Assembly (NCBI GenBank): GCA_028565635.1
Contig: JAOXYB010028167.1
Location: 2,752-15,310 of the forward strand
Origin: Phoronis ovalis
Taxonomy: Eukaryota > Phoronida > Phoronidae
DNA: 12,559 bases
Direction of reading: 5' to 3'
This document shows, in pieces, positions 1-8,992 of the stretch. Numbering within the stretch: the stretch's first letter is position 1; every line of letters begins with the position of its first letter. The position numbers and the translations under genes are program-made. The notes beneath the pieces were generated by a model, which was not told the DNA's origin, made no database searches, and saw only the letters and a list, made by a program, of their open reading frames with translations.

Positions 1-460
1 TCCAGGTCAATATCAATTTCTTCCTCCTGCTCACTAGGTGGCACCACTTCAGGATGAGTTTCTTTAGCGGACATGTCTTTACGTGATTTGAAACCTTTAA
101 AACTAGCCTGAATTTTTATTGCTGCTTTCTCAACTTCAGGATCATCCAGGTCAATATCAATTTCTTCCTCCTGCTCACTAGGTGGCACCACTTCAGGATG
201 AGTTTCTTTAGCGGACATGTCCTTACGTGATTTGAACCCTTTAAAACTGGCCTGAATTTTTATTGCTGCTTTTTCTACTTCAGGATCATCCAGGTCAATA
301 TCTATTTCTTCCTCCTGCTCACTAGGTGGCACCACTACAGGATGAGTTTCTTTAGCAGACATGTCCTTACGTGATTTGAACCCTTTAAAACTGGCTTGGA
401 TTTTTATTGCTGCTTTCTCAACTTCAGGATCATCCAGGTCAATATCAATTTCTTCCTCCT
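1..460 (-). repeat. 144-bp coding tandem repeat, just over three copies
   Basis: Matching positions recur at 1, 145, 289 and 433, a period of exactly 144 bp or 48 codons; the last copy matches only to about 460. By eye, adjacent copies differ at about 5 and 7 of 144 bases, so they are about 95-97% identical. All copies stay in frame. The left end is cut by the window. The period is close to the 147-bp length of exons F and G. Confidence 0.95.
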
Positions 461-506
461 CTTCCTGGACAGGAGAAGTTGATTTCAGTTCTACTGTTTG
501 TGCTGA
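1..506 (-). CDS. igl-like: IQ exon H (partial): three 48-residue IQ repeats, continuing off the window
   Basis: After acceptor attgcaattag the exon enters in phase 0 and stays open for 168 codons to the window edge, where it is cut inside a fourth unit. A lead (SAQTVELKSTSPVQ) precedes repeats of 48 residues: DIDLDDPEVEKAAIKIQASF, then KGFKSRKD, then a linker MSAKETHPEVVPPSEQEEE. One linker reads HPVVV where the other complete one reads HPEVV. The core is the closest in the window to neurogranin, which has the same acidic DDP preface and KIQASF. Ser in KIQASF aligns with the PKC target Ser of neurogranin and GAP-43. Three IQ units with no intron between them contrast with exons D to G, where each unit has its own exon. 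The 3' end of the gene lies outside the window, so the number of repeats is unknown. Confidence 0.9.
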
Positions 507-1263
507 CTAATTGCAATGACAAAATACAAAGTTCACATTTTCACAGTGACAAAATTATTCAAAACATATAAAGTACAATCATTCTGAATTACATAAACTT
601 CGAAACTTCCTATTTATGGACAGACAGAAGAAATAGAGTAACAGGTAACATTATTGAAAAACAATAGTTTACGGATGCCAGTAAACAATGTTTTGTAAAA
701 ATTTTAAAGGTGATACTAGTCTATTGTTTATCTACCTGTGTTTTCATAATCTTCAGAGAAAAAATTCCATATTGAGATATAACAACACAAAACAGTGAAA
801 ACATGAGAATAACTCATGCACTAGAAACATCCATGCAAGTTAAACATCAGACAGAAATGTTAAAATGCCAAAAATTGATTACAAATGTGTGAAATTCAAT
901 CAGTGCATATGCTCATGCAGTGAAAAAATCAAATAAACGAAAACATACAATGATATAAAATGTTTGGATATACTGCTCACAGCAGCTTGAAAACCCTAGC
1001 TTACTTCATGCAACATATAGTCTAGGTCATAAATGCCACATGCACATGAAACTACTCCCTATGCTAAATAATAACCAAGTGAACACCACAGACAGAGCAT
1101 CCACCAATTCTTGAACTTTCAACAATTCATATAATTAATGAAAAGGTGAGAAAAAACATTTAGTAAGACAAATAGCTGCAGTGAGAAAAGCCTTTTCCTG
1201 AATCTACAAGTGCCTAGGAAGCTGCTGTGACAAGCCACGGAGCTATACCTATTAAGAACACAC
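507..1263 (-). other. Intron G-H
   Basis: This 757-bp intron is bounded by gtgtgttc and attgcaattag on the minus strand. It is AT-rich and unremarkable. A 79-residue open frame near its left-hand exon border is only a frame over exon G and intron sequence. No repeat or RNA gene seen. Confidence 0.85.
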
Positions 1264-1410
1264 CTTTTTACTTTGTACATCTTTCCTAGCTTTAAAACCT
1301 TTAAACCCTGCTTGTATTTTAATAGCAGCTTGTTCAACATCAGGATCAGTGAGATCAATGTCTACTTCTTCTTCATCTTGTACAGCCTGTACTTTTGGTT
1401 GTTGCTGTTC
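1264..1410 (-). CDS. igl-like: IQ exon G: one acidic-plus-IQ unit
   Basis: The exon is 147 bp, 49 codons, phase 0 at both ends; acceptor aaaataatag with a weak pyrimidine tract, donor AAG/gtgtgt. A Gln/Val-rich lead ([11 protein letters not shown]) is followed by [16 protein letters not shown] and [19 protein letters not shown]. The core is almost the same as in exon D, including the QSKK exon end, so D and G are probably the closest duplicate pair among the single-IQ exons. Gly again stands at the neurogranin PKC-site position. Confidence 0.88.
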
Positions 1411-1837
1411 CTATTATTTTTTAAAAATGTTTTTGTATTATTTGTTAGGATGTTATGAGGTATATTTCACAAAAACATAACTATAACCATTGGGAGAGGC
1501 TTCTGAATAGCATGAACCTAACATTAAACACAAATTTCAATCTGCAGAGCATATATTCTCTTAACTTTGAACCTTAGACATAAACAATGTGCAGATTGCT
1601 TTATATTGTCACTTGAACAATTAAAACGTTAATTCTGGAACAATCCAACCATGAAAAGGTTTTAAAATGTTAGCTGAGATTTACATGAAATACAAATATA
1701 CCAATGTTATAGTTCTCAACAATGCATTTTATGCTATTTTACAAGCAATAGACCATTTGCATGCACTTGGTGGAGCCACTGGTTGAGGACCTAAACCTTC
1801 CTAGCATGTCCTATTCTATGAATGAACAATGACATGG

Positions 1838-1965
1838 TTCTTTGTGTGCTCGATAAATTCATTCACAAAATGTTGCATTATCTGCTTCCTTCGCATATTG
1901 AGCCAAAATCAAAAGTACTTTTTACCTTCATTGGTCTAATAAATGCCCTCCTTTTTGTAATTCAT
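1838..1965. repeat. 128-bp dispersed repeat, copy 1
   Basis: The copy runs from ttctttgtgtgctcgataaa to ccctcctttttgtaattcat. It matches copy 2 with three substitutions, in the same orientation and with no gaps. The sequence has no long open frame: the minus-strand frame that is partly open in copy 2 has an additional stop here. It is probably a fragment of a mobile or dispersed repeat; the family is not recognised. Confidence 0.85.
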
Positions 1966-2392
1966 ATTTAGTATTTCAATACAAAAACAATTAATTATTA
2001 ACATTTGTATTACTTTTATTAAATGTCACAGTTTAATGAATTTCTAAAATCAGGTTTTAAAAACAAGGAATTGTATACAACTGAAGGATGTTGGCAGTGG
2101 CCCTCTGAGGTGCTGGCATATAGCTTATTGGGTATAAATAACATACAAAGTACATGTACACATGATACCTGCCCAAAGACAATAAAACTAAAGCATTTTA
2201 AAATAACATTAAAGTCAGAAAATATCTTATACCAGAATACGGTTACCCATTAAAGGGTTTTTACGATCGCCCCTGCAGTTAAGTGTGTTCAGAACAGACA
2301 GTAGTTAAAAAATCTGACTAAATGACATCCTTTAAATTTTCTAAAACTAAGTACTTGATGTTGAATATAAAATTATTTTCTAAGTACAAACA

Positions 2393-2520
2393 TTCTTTGT
2401 GTGCTCGATAAATTCATTCACAAAATGTTGCATTATCTGCTTCCTTCGCATATTGAGCCAAAATCGAAAGTACTTTTTACCTCCATTGGTCTAATAAATG
2501 CCCCCCTTTTTGTAATTCAT
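2393..2520. repeat. 128-bp dispersed repeat, copy 2
   Basis: This is a direct repeat of 1838..1965, offset by 555 bp. The three differences are A/G in aaaagta-gaaagta, T/C in accttca-acctcca, and T/C in ccctcc-cccccc. Similarity fades right after ttcat, and no terminal inverted repeats or target duplications are clear at the edges. Confidence 0.85.
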
Positions 2521-2639
2521 TTTAGAAGTTAATTATGATGCTAGTGTGCCTAAAATGCAGCCATTAGAACATGTAGGGGAATCATTTACAAATTTCAATA
2601 AAAGTTTAGAACCTTCACCCAAGTTTTACTTTGCACTAC

Positions 2640-2786
2640 CTTCAAACCTTGGACATGTTTCCGAGACCGCATTCCTTTAAAGCCCGCCTGTATTTTAGTG
2701 GCAGCTTTCTCAACCTCATTGAGGTCAATATCAATTTCTTCATTATCAGAAGTTTGCTTAGATTTTGTTTCTCCACTTTTAGTAGA
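2640..2786 (-). CDS. igl-like: IQ exon F: IQ unit with a shortened acidic preface
   Basis: The exon is 147 bp, 49 codons, phase 0 at both ends; acceptor gcactaacag, donor AAG/gtagtg. It encodes a polar lead (STKSGETKSKQTSDN), then EEIDIDLNEVEKAATKIQAG and FKGMRSRKHVQ. Against its siblings the preface lacks two residues: DL-T-D-P-EVE has become DL-N-EVE, so the conserved Asp-Pro turn before the helix is gone. The reading frame is kept. The IQ core and its basic tail are intact, with Gly at the PKC-site position. The exon end (VQGLK) matches the sibling exons. Confidence 0.87.
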
Positions 2787-3041
2787 CTGTTAGTGCATTA
2801 GAAAACAACACACAATATTTCAATATTTTTTAAAAAATGAATGCTTTATAGTGCAATTATAAAAATTACTATTTTAAGTACACTTCTACATTGTTCAAAC
2901 TCATACCTTTGGACAGCAAACATTCTGTTGAATAACTGATATAGCGAGTTCCGATAAGCAATGCAATCGTTTGAGTACACTTTCAAAAGTTATTGTTTCA
3001 GAGACATGCAATTATTTCCACCTAAACCCTTTGATAATTAC
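2787..3041 (-). other. Intron E-F
   Basis: This 255-bp intron is the shortest in the gene, bounded by gtaatt and cactaacag. The sequence tgcactaacag at its 3' end resembles a branch-point (ctaac) close to the acceptor. Nothing else seen. Confidence 0.83.
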
Positions 3042-3209
3042 CTTCATTTGTTGCACTTGTTTACGAGCTTTGAGCCCCTTGAAACCTGCCTGTATTTTCA
3101 TAGCCGCTTGTTCAACCTCGGGGTCTTCAAGGTCAATATCTATCTCTTCTTCCTCCTCCTGCTCTTTGTCAGATTTTTTATTAGTACCCAAGTCTGCTTC
3201 TGCATCACC
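3042..3209 (-). CDS. igl-like: IQ exon E: one acidic-plus-IQ unit
   Basis: The exon is 168 bp, 56 codons, phase 0 at both ends, with acceptor aacactag and donor AAG/gtaatt. An acidic run (KEQEEEEEIDIDLEDPEVEQ) precedes [19 protein letters not shown]. Met replaces the small or aliphatic residue before Lys-Ile-Gln, otherwise the calmodulin-binding core is intact. The symmetrical phase means this exon could be skipped or duplicated without a frameshift. Plus-strand frames over the same bases are open by chance and are not supported as genes. Confidence 0.88.
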
Positions 3210-3796
3210 CTAGTGTTAAGTAAGTTATATGTGCAACACAACAAACTCTACAAACAGTGAATGTCAATCACAGAAAACAAAACATGTTTGGTATTTACAT
3301 CAGTTTTCAAGTTTTTTCACTTTCCATTTAATGTGATGATTATCTACTGAATTTACAAGCTTGTGAGTCCAAGAAAGTCGAATCAAGCATGTTTTTGTCT
3401 TTAATTTAAAAAAAAAAATTGAATTTTATTAACATTTTTGAGGTAATTACCAAACACCTTGCATGCAGTAAAGGCATAATGCGATACCTTCTCTCTTGCA
3501 ATAAAAATATGGTTTATACATGCATGTTATTATTGAGTTATTATGTACTGTCACATTTCTATCATTAATAAATAAATATACTTCCTGATTCAAATAGGTA
3601 GAGCTGACTCTCAGAGGGTTTGAATAGGCCTCAGCTAACTACATTTCTCACACTGATCACCAGATAGAGCACATAGCTTAATTTAGACAACAAGTACACT
3701 AATACTGATAAAATGCAAAGAAAAAATAGCACCACAATTCACATCTAGCACTTTGGATTTTGCTAATTCAAAACTTTTAATTAATTGTTCACGTAC
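3210..3796 (-). other. Intron D-E
   Basis: This 587-bp intron is bounded by gtacgt and aacactag on the minus strand. It contains a short A/T homopolymer tract near 3409..3420 and otherwise plain AT-rich sequence. No other feature seen. Confidence 0.83.
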
Positions 3797-3995
3797 CTTT
3801 TTACTTTGAACTTCTTTACGAGCTTTGAAACCCTTGAATCCCGCTTGTATTTTTACAGCCGCATCTTGAAGTTCAGGATCAGTGAGATCTATGTCATTAA
3901 TGTCATCCTGTTCTTGCTGACTAGCTGATCGTACAGGCTGGTCTTTCTTTTTCTCATCTCTTTGTTTTGTTCTTCGTTCATATTCCTCAGGGTCT
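3797..3995 (-). CDS. igl-like: IQ exon D: charged linker plus one neurogranin-like IQ unit
   Basis: The acceptor ttttacag is followed by one base that completes a Lys codon with the AA of exon C, then 66 codons ending AAG/gtacgt, a near-consensus donor. The first 30 residues are highly charged (DPEEYERRTKQRDEKKKD) and probably a solvent-exposed helix or linker. The unit DIDLTDPELQDAAVKIQAGF then leads into KGFKARK, giving one IQ motif with an acidic preface. This acidic DIxL-DP plus IQ layout is that of neurogranin, neuromodulin and the insect protein igloo. The exon ends EVQSKK, an ending echoed in exons E, F and G. Gly occupies the neurogranin PKC-site position. Confidence 0.88.
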
Positions 3996-4406
3996 CTGTA
4001 AAATTAAAAATAGAAATTTTGATACATTATTTATCCCTTGGTATGTAATAATGTATGTGTACATGTTTTAGTGAGTATTTTGCTAGAATTACAAATTATT
4101 CTGTTTCAGTCACAAACACCTACATAGGGAAAATAATATAATTTGAACGTACATCACATTACTGGAACTTTTTTACACTGTTACTTGAATTTTGGGAGAT
4201 TAGAATTAAACTGCATCTACTTTTTATAACATTGTTTGCAGTATAAAATTTGCACATTATGTTATTGCACTAAAGAATATCACTGAAATATCTAATGTTT
4301 GGCAGAAAACTGTTTGTTCACTGGGAAGTAGTTCATTTTCCTTTTACGTAGAGGTCTCTTGTACAAAATTATGGAATAGGCAGCAGTATTCTGCATTCCT
4401 CCTTAC
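3996..4406 (-). other. Intron C-D
   Basis: This 411-bp intron is bounded by gtaagg and ttttacag on the minus strand. It is the only phase-2 intron among the IQ exons; those downstream are all phase 0. No other feature seen. Confidence 0.83.
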
Positions 4407-4585
4407 TTTTTCTGTAGAACCTTTTCTCTGTCTCTAAAGCCTCTGTACCCAGCTTGTATCTTAACTGCCGCATTCTCTTCTCTCTTGCCATCCACTACTT
4501 GTTTGGCATGATGCTGTCGATATTTAGTCTGAATGGCGGTGGCTGCATCTTGCTGGTCAGGATTACTGGCGTCAACATCAGGTTG
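4407..4585 (-). CDS. igl-like: IQ exon C: two closely spaced IQ motifs
   Basis: The exon has acceptor tttctctgtag and donor AA/gtaagg, and encodes 59 codons plus two bases (phase 0 in, phase 2 out). The first motif, AATAIQTKYRQHHAKQ, follows a degenerate acidic preface (DVDASNPDQQD), recognisable as the DIDLTDPE segment of the later exons. The second, AAVKIQAGYRGFRDRE, is a canonical IQxxxRGxxxR motif with a basic/acidic lead-in. The two Ile-Gln pairs (residues 18-19 and 43-44) are 25 residues apart, the spacing of adjacent IQ sites in myosin necks; the later motifs are much farther apart. IQ motifs bind calmodulin or related EF-hand proteins, often Ca2+-free. The second motif has Gly at the Ser position that PKC phosphorylates in neurogranin. 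Confidence 0.85.
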
Positions 4586-5351
4586 CTACAGAGAAAGAGT
4601 CATGTTAAATTAATCATACCTGTCTGGTATATTAAATCAATCATGCTTTAAGAAAATTTAAGGCATTCAAAGTGCCAATTTTACAGCAGATCATCAATTC
4701 AACATGACATAAACTGCAACAAAACTAGTAACTATGAAATAGGTAAAACCAAAAGTCAGAATAAAGTTCATAGCTTTAAAAATGAAGTCTGTCAAAATAA
4801 ATACAACAGAAAAACAGTGACTATATACATAAATAATAAGTGCACTTAGTGTACTGTACAGTAAAAACTTGAATGACTGAATTATAACCATATTACCAAT
4901 CAGAAGCAAGTAACCAATAATTAGAAATATTAGAAATCAATTAATGACTAGAAAATACATAGTAGAGGACATACACAACTAATTATATAATTAATAAATG
5001 TGAGTAATAGTTAGAGCTATTGTATTACTTTCAAATTATTGACTAACTTTGTCACTAATACAATGAATCAATTGCGTTGTTTTGGTGTTCTACAGCAGGA
5101 TTTTCAAATGACAAAACTTTGTCAATTACTGGATGAAAATAGGCCCGTATCCAATCAAGCAAAATTCCTACGAAGACATCATTGCAATAAGACATTAGTC
5201 GATCGTTTTCAATATGTATCACGTAAGAAAAAGCTACATCACATTACAAAATTTAAAAAAAAACAATGAAAAACACTTAGTATGTAACCAAATAAATATT
5301 CAAGTTACAAAAAGAAAGTATGGTTGAGATAGGCACATTGAATTATAATAC
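4586..5351 (-). other. Intron B-C
   Basis: This 766-bp intron is bounded by gtatta and ctctgtag on the minus strand. Open frames on either strand here (for example 5039..5269 on plus) have no splice context or recognisable protein and are treated as chance. Confidence 0.75.
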
Positions 5352-5422
5352 CTTGAAAGTTTTGTTGTTATAGAAACGATCTTCCATACGAGCTCCATTT
5401 TCTGTTGGATCTATTCCTTCCT
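5352..5422 (-). CDS. Small linker exon (B) between acidic region and IQ array
   Basis: A strong acceptor (ttttttcag) is followed by two bases (AG) and 23 codons, ending AAG/gtatta. It enters in phase 1 and leaves in phase 0. Exon A supplies the missing first base: G plus AG makes Glu. The peptide reads EGIDPTENGARMEDRFYNNK followed by TFK. It has no recognised domain; it looks like a short polar linker with one aromatic patch before the first IQ motif. The other two frames have stops, so the phase is forced. The exit phase matches exon C exactly, which makes the B-C junction more secure than the A-B junction. Confidence 0.65.
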
Positions 5423-6967
5423 CTGAAAAAATAAATGAATTAATAAATGGCACCAATCAAACACACCACAACACCAAAAGCTGTTCACTTTCATTTTGTA
5501 CTATGGTCAAGTAATTAAGGATTTTTGTCTATTCTGGTAAATGTAAAAGTGGAAGAAATTCCGTGATAAATTTCTTGTGTACTGAATTAAATTTGGCTGA
5601 GTATAATCCAGTTTTTTCCAGATGCGAGCTATATTAAGTTTAATAGATAAAAAGTGTGTGTTTCCGCAAATTTAAATGCAGAAGGAGTTTTATAATAGAA
5701 GTAGGGGAGTGCGTGAAATAGTAATTCAATATTACGTTATTCATAATGCCGTAATTCCAAGTATTACTGTCAGATTAAATGCAATAATCACTAAAGAAAT
5801 CAAAATTAATGGCATGCAACGGAAGTGTTGATTTACAGTGCATAGGAAAAAACGCAAAGCAAAAGTATCAGATGGTAACAAAATTCTTTACATAGCACAG
5901 AAGGTCTCACAAATTACAAATCTATTTTATTATAATGGGATTTTTCCCAACTGATACCTTTGTAATGAATATAAATATTTATAAGCTAGATCATATTTTC
6001 ATAGTAACAATGTGAATATTATCTAAGGAAAAGTTTCAATGTTTCTTTCTAATTATTCATTTAACCTGAAGTTGTTTTTGAATATTATTCCTTATACAAT
6101 AGACAGTTTTAAATATTTAATATCCAATTTTGAAACACCAGACTGTCAGTAGAGTTTAACATGTAAAATTACAGCATGTGCCAAATATTTTCTAACTTAA
6201 CTTTACAAAATGTCAAATCTGCAGGTTATCATGCAATGAATGTAATTTATTTACTAGGAACATATAATACACATTAACTGTTTCATATCTAAAAATAACT
6301 TAGGCCAAAATATTATGATTTTAGGAATTATTGATTGATTGATAATGTGCTCATTAATAAATAGCCTTATTAAAAATTGGATGGATACTACTATACAAGT
6401 ACATTACTTTATGTTCGGCAGGTTGAACAAAATTTTAATACAAACATATGCTTTAAAGTTTCTTAACATTACCTTCTTCAATATCACCTTTTTATGAATT
6501 AATATTTTTGTTGCAATTACGTATTACAAGAAATAATAATTTAAATTGCTACCATTTTTAAATACTAATTGTTCTGTTAAGATGATAGTTAGAATTAAAT
6601 GTTCTTAAACTGACAAGCCATCCTCTGAATCTGATCACCTCTTCTGCATACACTTCTGTAGGAACATATTATGAGAATTAATGTTCCCCTGGACATTGCG
6701 AATATGCTGACAATCATGGTGAAAATACACGTGAAACACAATAGTGAGAACATAAGCCTGTTTCAGGAAATTTTTTTATTTTGGTTCCAGTACAACATAA
6801 TAAATTTCCTTACAAAACTGCACCAGAATAAAAAATGTCCAGAATGTATTGATATCTACAGAGACCTGCTGTCAACAAAGCAAAATGTGAATTGAAGTGA
6901 TGAAAGTTGAATTAAGCCTAGAGCAGTTGAGCAAAATAAAGAAAACTTTTAGTGGTTAACTGCTTAC

Positions 6968-7102
6968 CCAACAGATCCCTCTTAACATTGTCTACAAATT
7001 CCTTTACTTTATCGAGTTTTGTTTCAAAAAATTGCCGAAACTGTGTGAAACGGTTCATCATCCAGCACAAATATTGAACGATATAAGAAAACAAATAACT
7101 GA
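6968..7102 (-). CDS. Candidate cassette exon (phase 1-1), helical and aromatic
   Basis: Within the A-B intron, acceptor tatccctcacag and a strong donor TTGG/gtaagc bracket 135 bp that is open in a frame compatible with both exon A and exon B. Exon A's final G plus TC makes Val, and the final G plus exon B's AG makes Glu. The peptide begins SYLFSYIVQYLCWMMNRFTQ, a hydrophobic/aromatic stretch, then a Lys/Glu-rich amphipathic part, KLDKVKEFVDNVKRDLL. No family is recognised. It could also be an alternative first exon starting at the tandem ATG-ATG inside it. An open frame this short is not significant in AT-rich DNA; the donor and the double phase match are the support. Confidence 0.35.
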
Positions 7103-7882
7103 CTGTGAGGGATACCAAGCTACCGTAAAAAGAAAAATTTTATTCATAGTTGAATGTTTGGTCATTTTTACATTTACTCAATATCTAGTGCTGTAATCAT
7201 CTAATAAAGGAAGATACGCCAACATAAAGCAAAAAATGTTTTTCCTAAGGATTTTGTTACCAAAAAGGTATTTAACATGAGAAAAAGATACAATTTACAA
7301 ATATGTACAAAGATTTTTTTTTATTAAACATATTTTTTATAACATTAAATTTACTAAACTGACACATATCTGCAGACAAATAAAATGGTATCAGGTTAAA
7401 GTTAAAATTTCATATATTAGAGATTTGAGGTACAAACAAGGTTCGTTTAACAGCATATTACATTTACTTGTATACAAATAACAATTAAGCAAAGATTAAA
7501 GGATTTTCAGTAGATCAATCAATATCGTGTATTATTAACAAGGTGCAAAGCTATGCATGAGTATCTATAATGTTTCTACAAGGTTATTATGTACAATCCT
7601 CAGCAAGTGACATAATATTTATTAAAAAAGACTTAAACCAAAGGACGGTACCTAGAAATCTCATTTCCTAATAATAACATTGTAATAGATTTTTTCTAAC
7701 TACACGAAAGCAGAATCTCATAGGTTTTTTAATAAAACAATTGATTAAAAGCTCTTGAAATGCCAACAACAGGCACCAGGGGATATATGTTATATACTTT
7801 CTGTTCCACAGTTTGATCAAAGTAGTAAGCAATTGAGGTGTTTCTGGTGAAAATGTCTGACACAGGCTTGCAAAAATCTGAT

Positions 7883-8079
7883 TTATGCACCAATTAGGTT
7901 CAACTGGCAAACTAGAATTTCAGTCAGTATTTGTGACAGCTCTGTGAACCTAGTTAGGAAACCAACAATTGATTTTGTGACATCTACAATGTTTGATAAT
8001 TTAGCTAGGGAAACTAGGTATCTAGTCCATCTCCTATCGACTTCTGTTTCCACAAGGGATAATTGCAAGTTTATAAAAC
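7883..8079 (-). CDS. Candidate alternative exon with its own stop
   Basis: A long pyrimidine tract and aaacag acceptor precede 197 bp that continue exon A's frame: G plus GT gives Gly. The peptide starts FINLQLSLVETEVDRRWTRY and goes on LVSLAKLSNIVDVTKSIVGF, then TRFTELSQILTEIL, ending at TAA (7885..7883). It looks like amphipathic helix; no family is recognised. Used as a last exon it would give an IQ-free isoform of about 694 residues. A weak phase-1 donor (ATTG/gtgcat at 7891/7890) just before the stop would let it splice on. It may be chance; support is the strong acceptor and the frame match. Confidence 0.28.
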
Positions 8080-8992
8080 CTGTTTAAAAAAAAACCTAAT
8101 ACAAAAAACTCATTTAGTGTTGTCAGAAATTATGTAGATAAACTCATAAAACAAATTTCCCTGGGGGTTATAGACAAAGTAGCCTCTATTGGACATTAAA
8201 AGCTTCAACAGGACGTATAAGTCTGATAATGAATTCATAATCAATAATGAGAGAAATGATTAAGCAAATACTAGCAGAAAATACTCACAGTTTAAGTTAG
8301 TAATAGGTCTGAATTGAATCAAAGCGGATTATAATGTTAGTCAACATTCATAATCAATATCCATATCGATGGTAAGATAGTTTCTAAAGTGCTGCCATCT
8401 ATGATGGAAAGAAGTAGGTATTTGTAATAAAAGTACTGGCATTAATTCACCCCACATTCAGAATTGTTCACAACCAGTACAAACAATTGAGCATTTAAAG
8501 AATAAAGCGAAATCATGTTATATTAATGATACAGTATGGCAGAAATAACTCCATCAAGGTTATCGCAGAAAAATAAAGCATAAAATCATTATTTTATAAA
8601 ACGTCATCATCTATAGTAATATTGCAAGTTATCATTTATAATAGATATAATAAATAAGAATCTGAAAAGCTACAGTTTTTTCAAGAATTTCACTTCTCAA
8701 AAATTAGTACGCATGTCATGTTTTTCAAAAATTTGTTAAATCCCGAAATTAAAATTTTTGTTGGTATTTGTAAAGTTAACATTTAATTTCTTTTGTTTGT
8801 GATTTCATTGAATATTGTCCTAAATCTGAATTCAGCAGTTGGCTCTTGTTTGGTTGCCATACTGTGGATGTTTTCTAAAAATGTGACAATCCACAAAGTG
8901 TACACACAACCAAACATGAACATTATTTTTTTTCAGCACAGAATTCAAAGCACATTATCATGCTATCAGTGATATGTTGGGATCTTAATTAC

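Larger units (their letters stand above)
1411..2639 (-). other. Intron F-G, carrying a duplicated repeat
   Basis: This 1,229-bp intron is bounded by gtagtg and ataatag on the minus strand. It contains both copies of the 128-bp repeat annotated separately. The remaining sequence is AT-rich with no further exon that keeps frame. Confidence 0.83.
5423..8992 (-). other. Long A-B interval, probable first intron
   Basis: This 3,570-bp span runs from donor gtaatt after exon A to acceptor ttttttcag before exon B. It contains the two candidate phase-compatible exons (7883..8079 and 6968..7102). The stretches 5423..6967, 7103..7882 and 8080..8992 are very AT-rich with scattered chance open frames and no recognisable element. 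If exon A belongs to another gene, this span is intergenic and would have to contain the IQ gene's own promoter and start. Confidence 0.6.

Noticed and set aside
1-460. CRISPR-like direct repeats
   Set aside because: The 144-bp units are contiguous, in-frame coding sequence with no spacers, in a spliced eukaryotic gene.
2961-3260. Two plus-strand frames over exon E
   Set aside because: They are antisense shadows of an exon with clear IQ homology and matched splice sites; their peptides are Ser/Phe/Cys-rich antisense of the acidic repeat.
4454-4651. Plus-strand 65-residue frame over exon C
   Set aside because: Shadow of the two-IQ exon; it runs into intron sequence.
5039-5269. Plus-strand 76-residue frame with ATG in the B-C intron
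   Set aside because: No recognisable family, no promoter or splice support, and frames of this size are expected by chance in this much AT-rich DNA.
6477-6500. Possible micro-exon ending GAAGAAG/gtaatg on the minus strand
   Set aside because: No pyrimidine-rich acceptor immediately upstream, and too short to judge.
6671-6895. Plus-strand 74-residue frame with ATG
   Set aside because: Same reasons; composition follows the background and nothing around it suggests a gene.
7668-7910. Minus-strand 80-residue frame next to the candidate exon
   Set aside because: Starts only with TTG, has no acceptor giving the phase-1 frame required after exon A, and ends at a stop with no donor; it remains within chance length.
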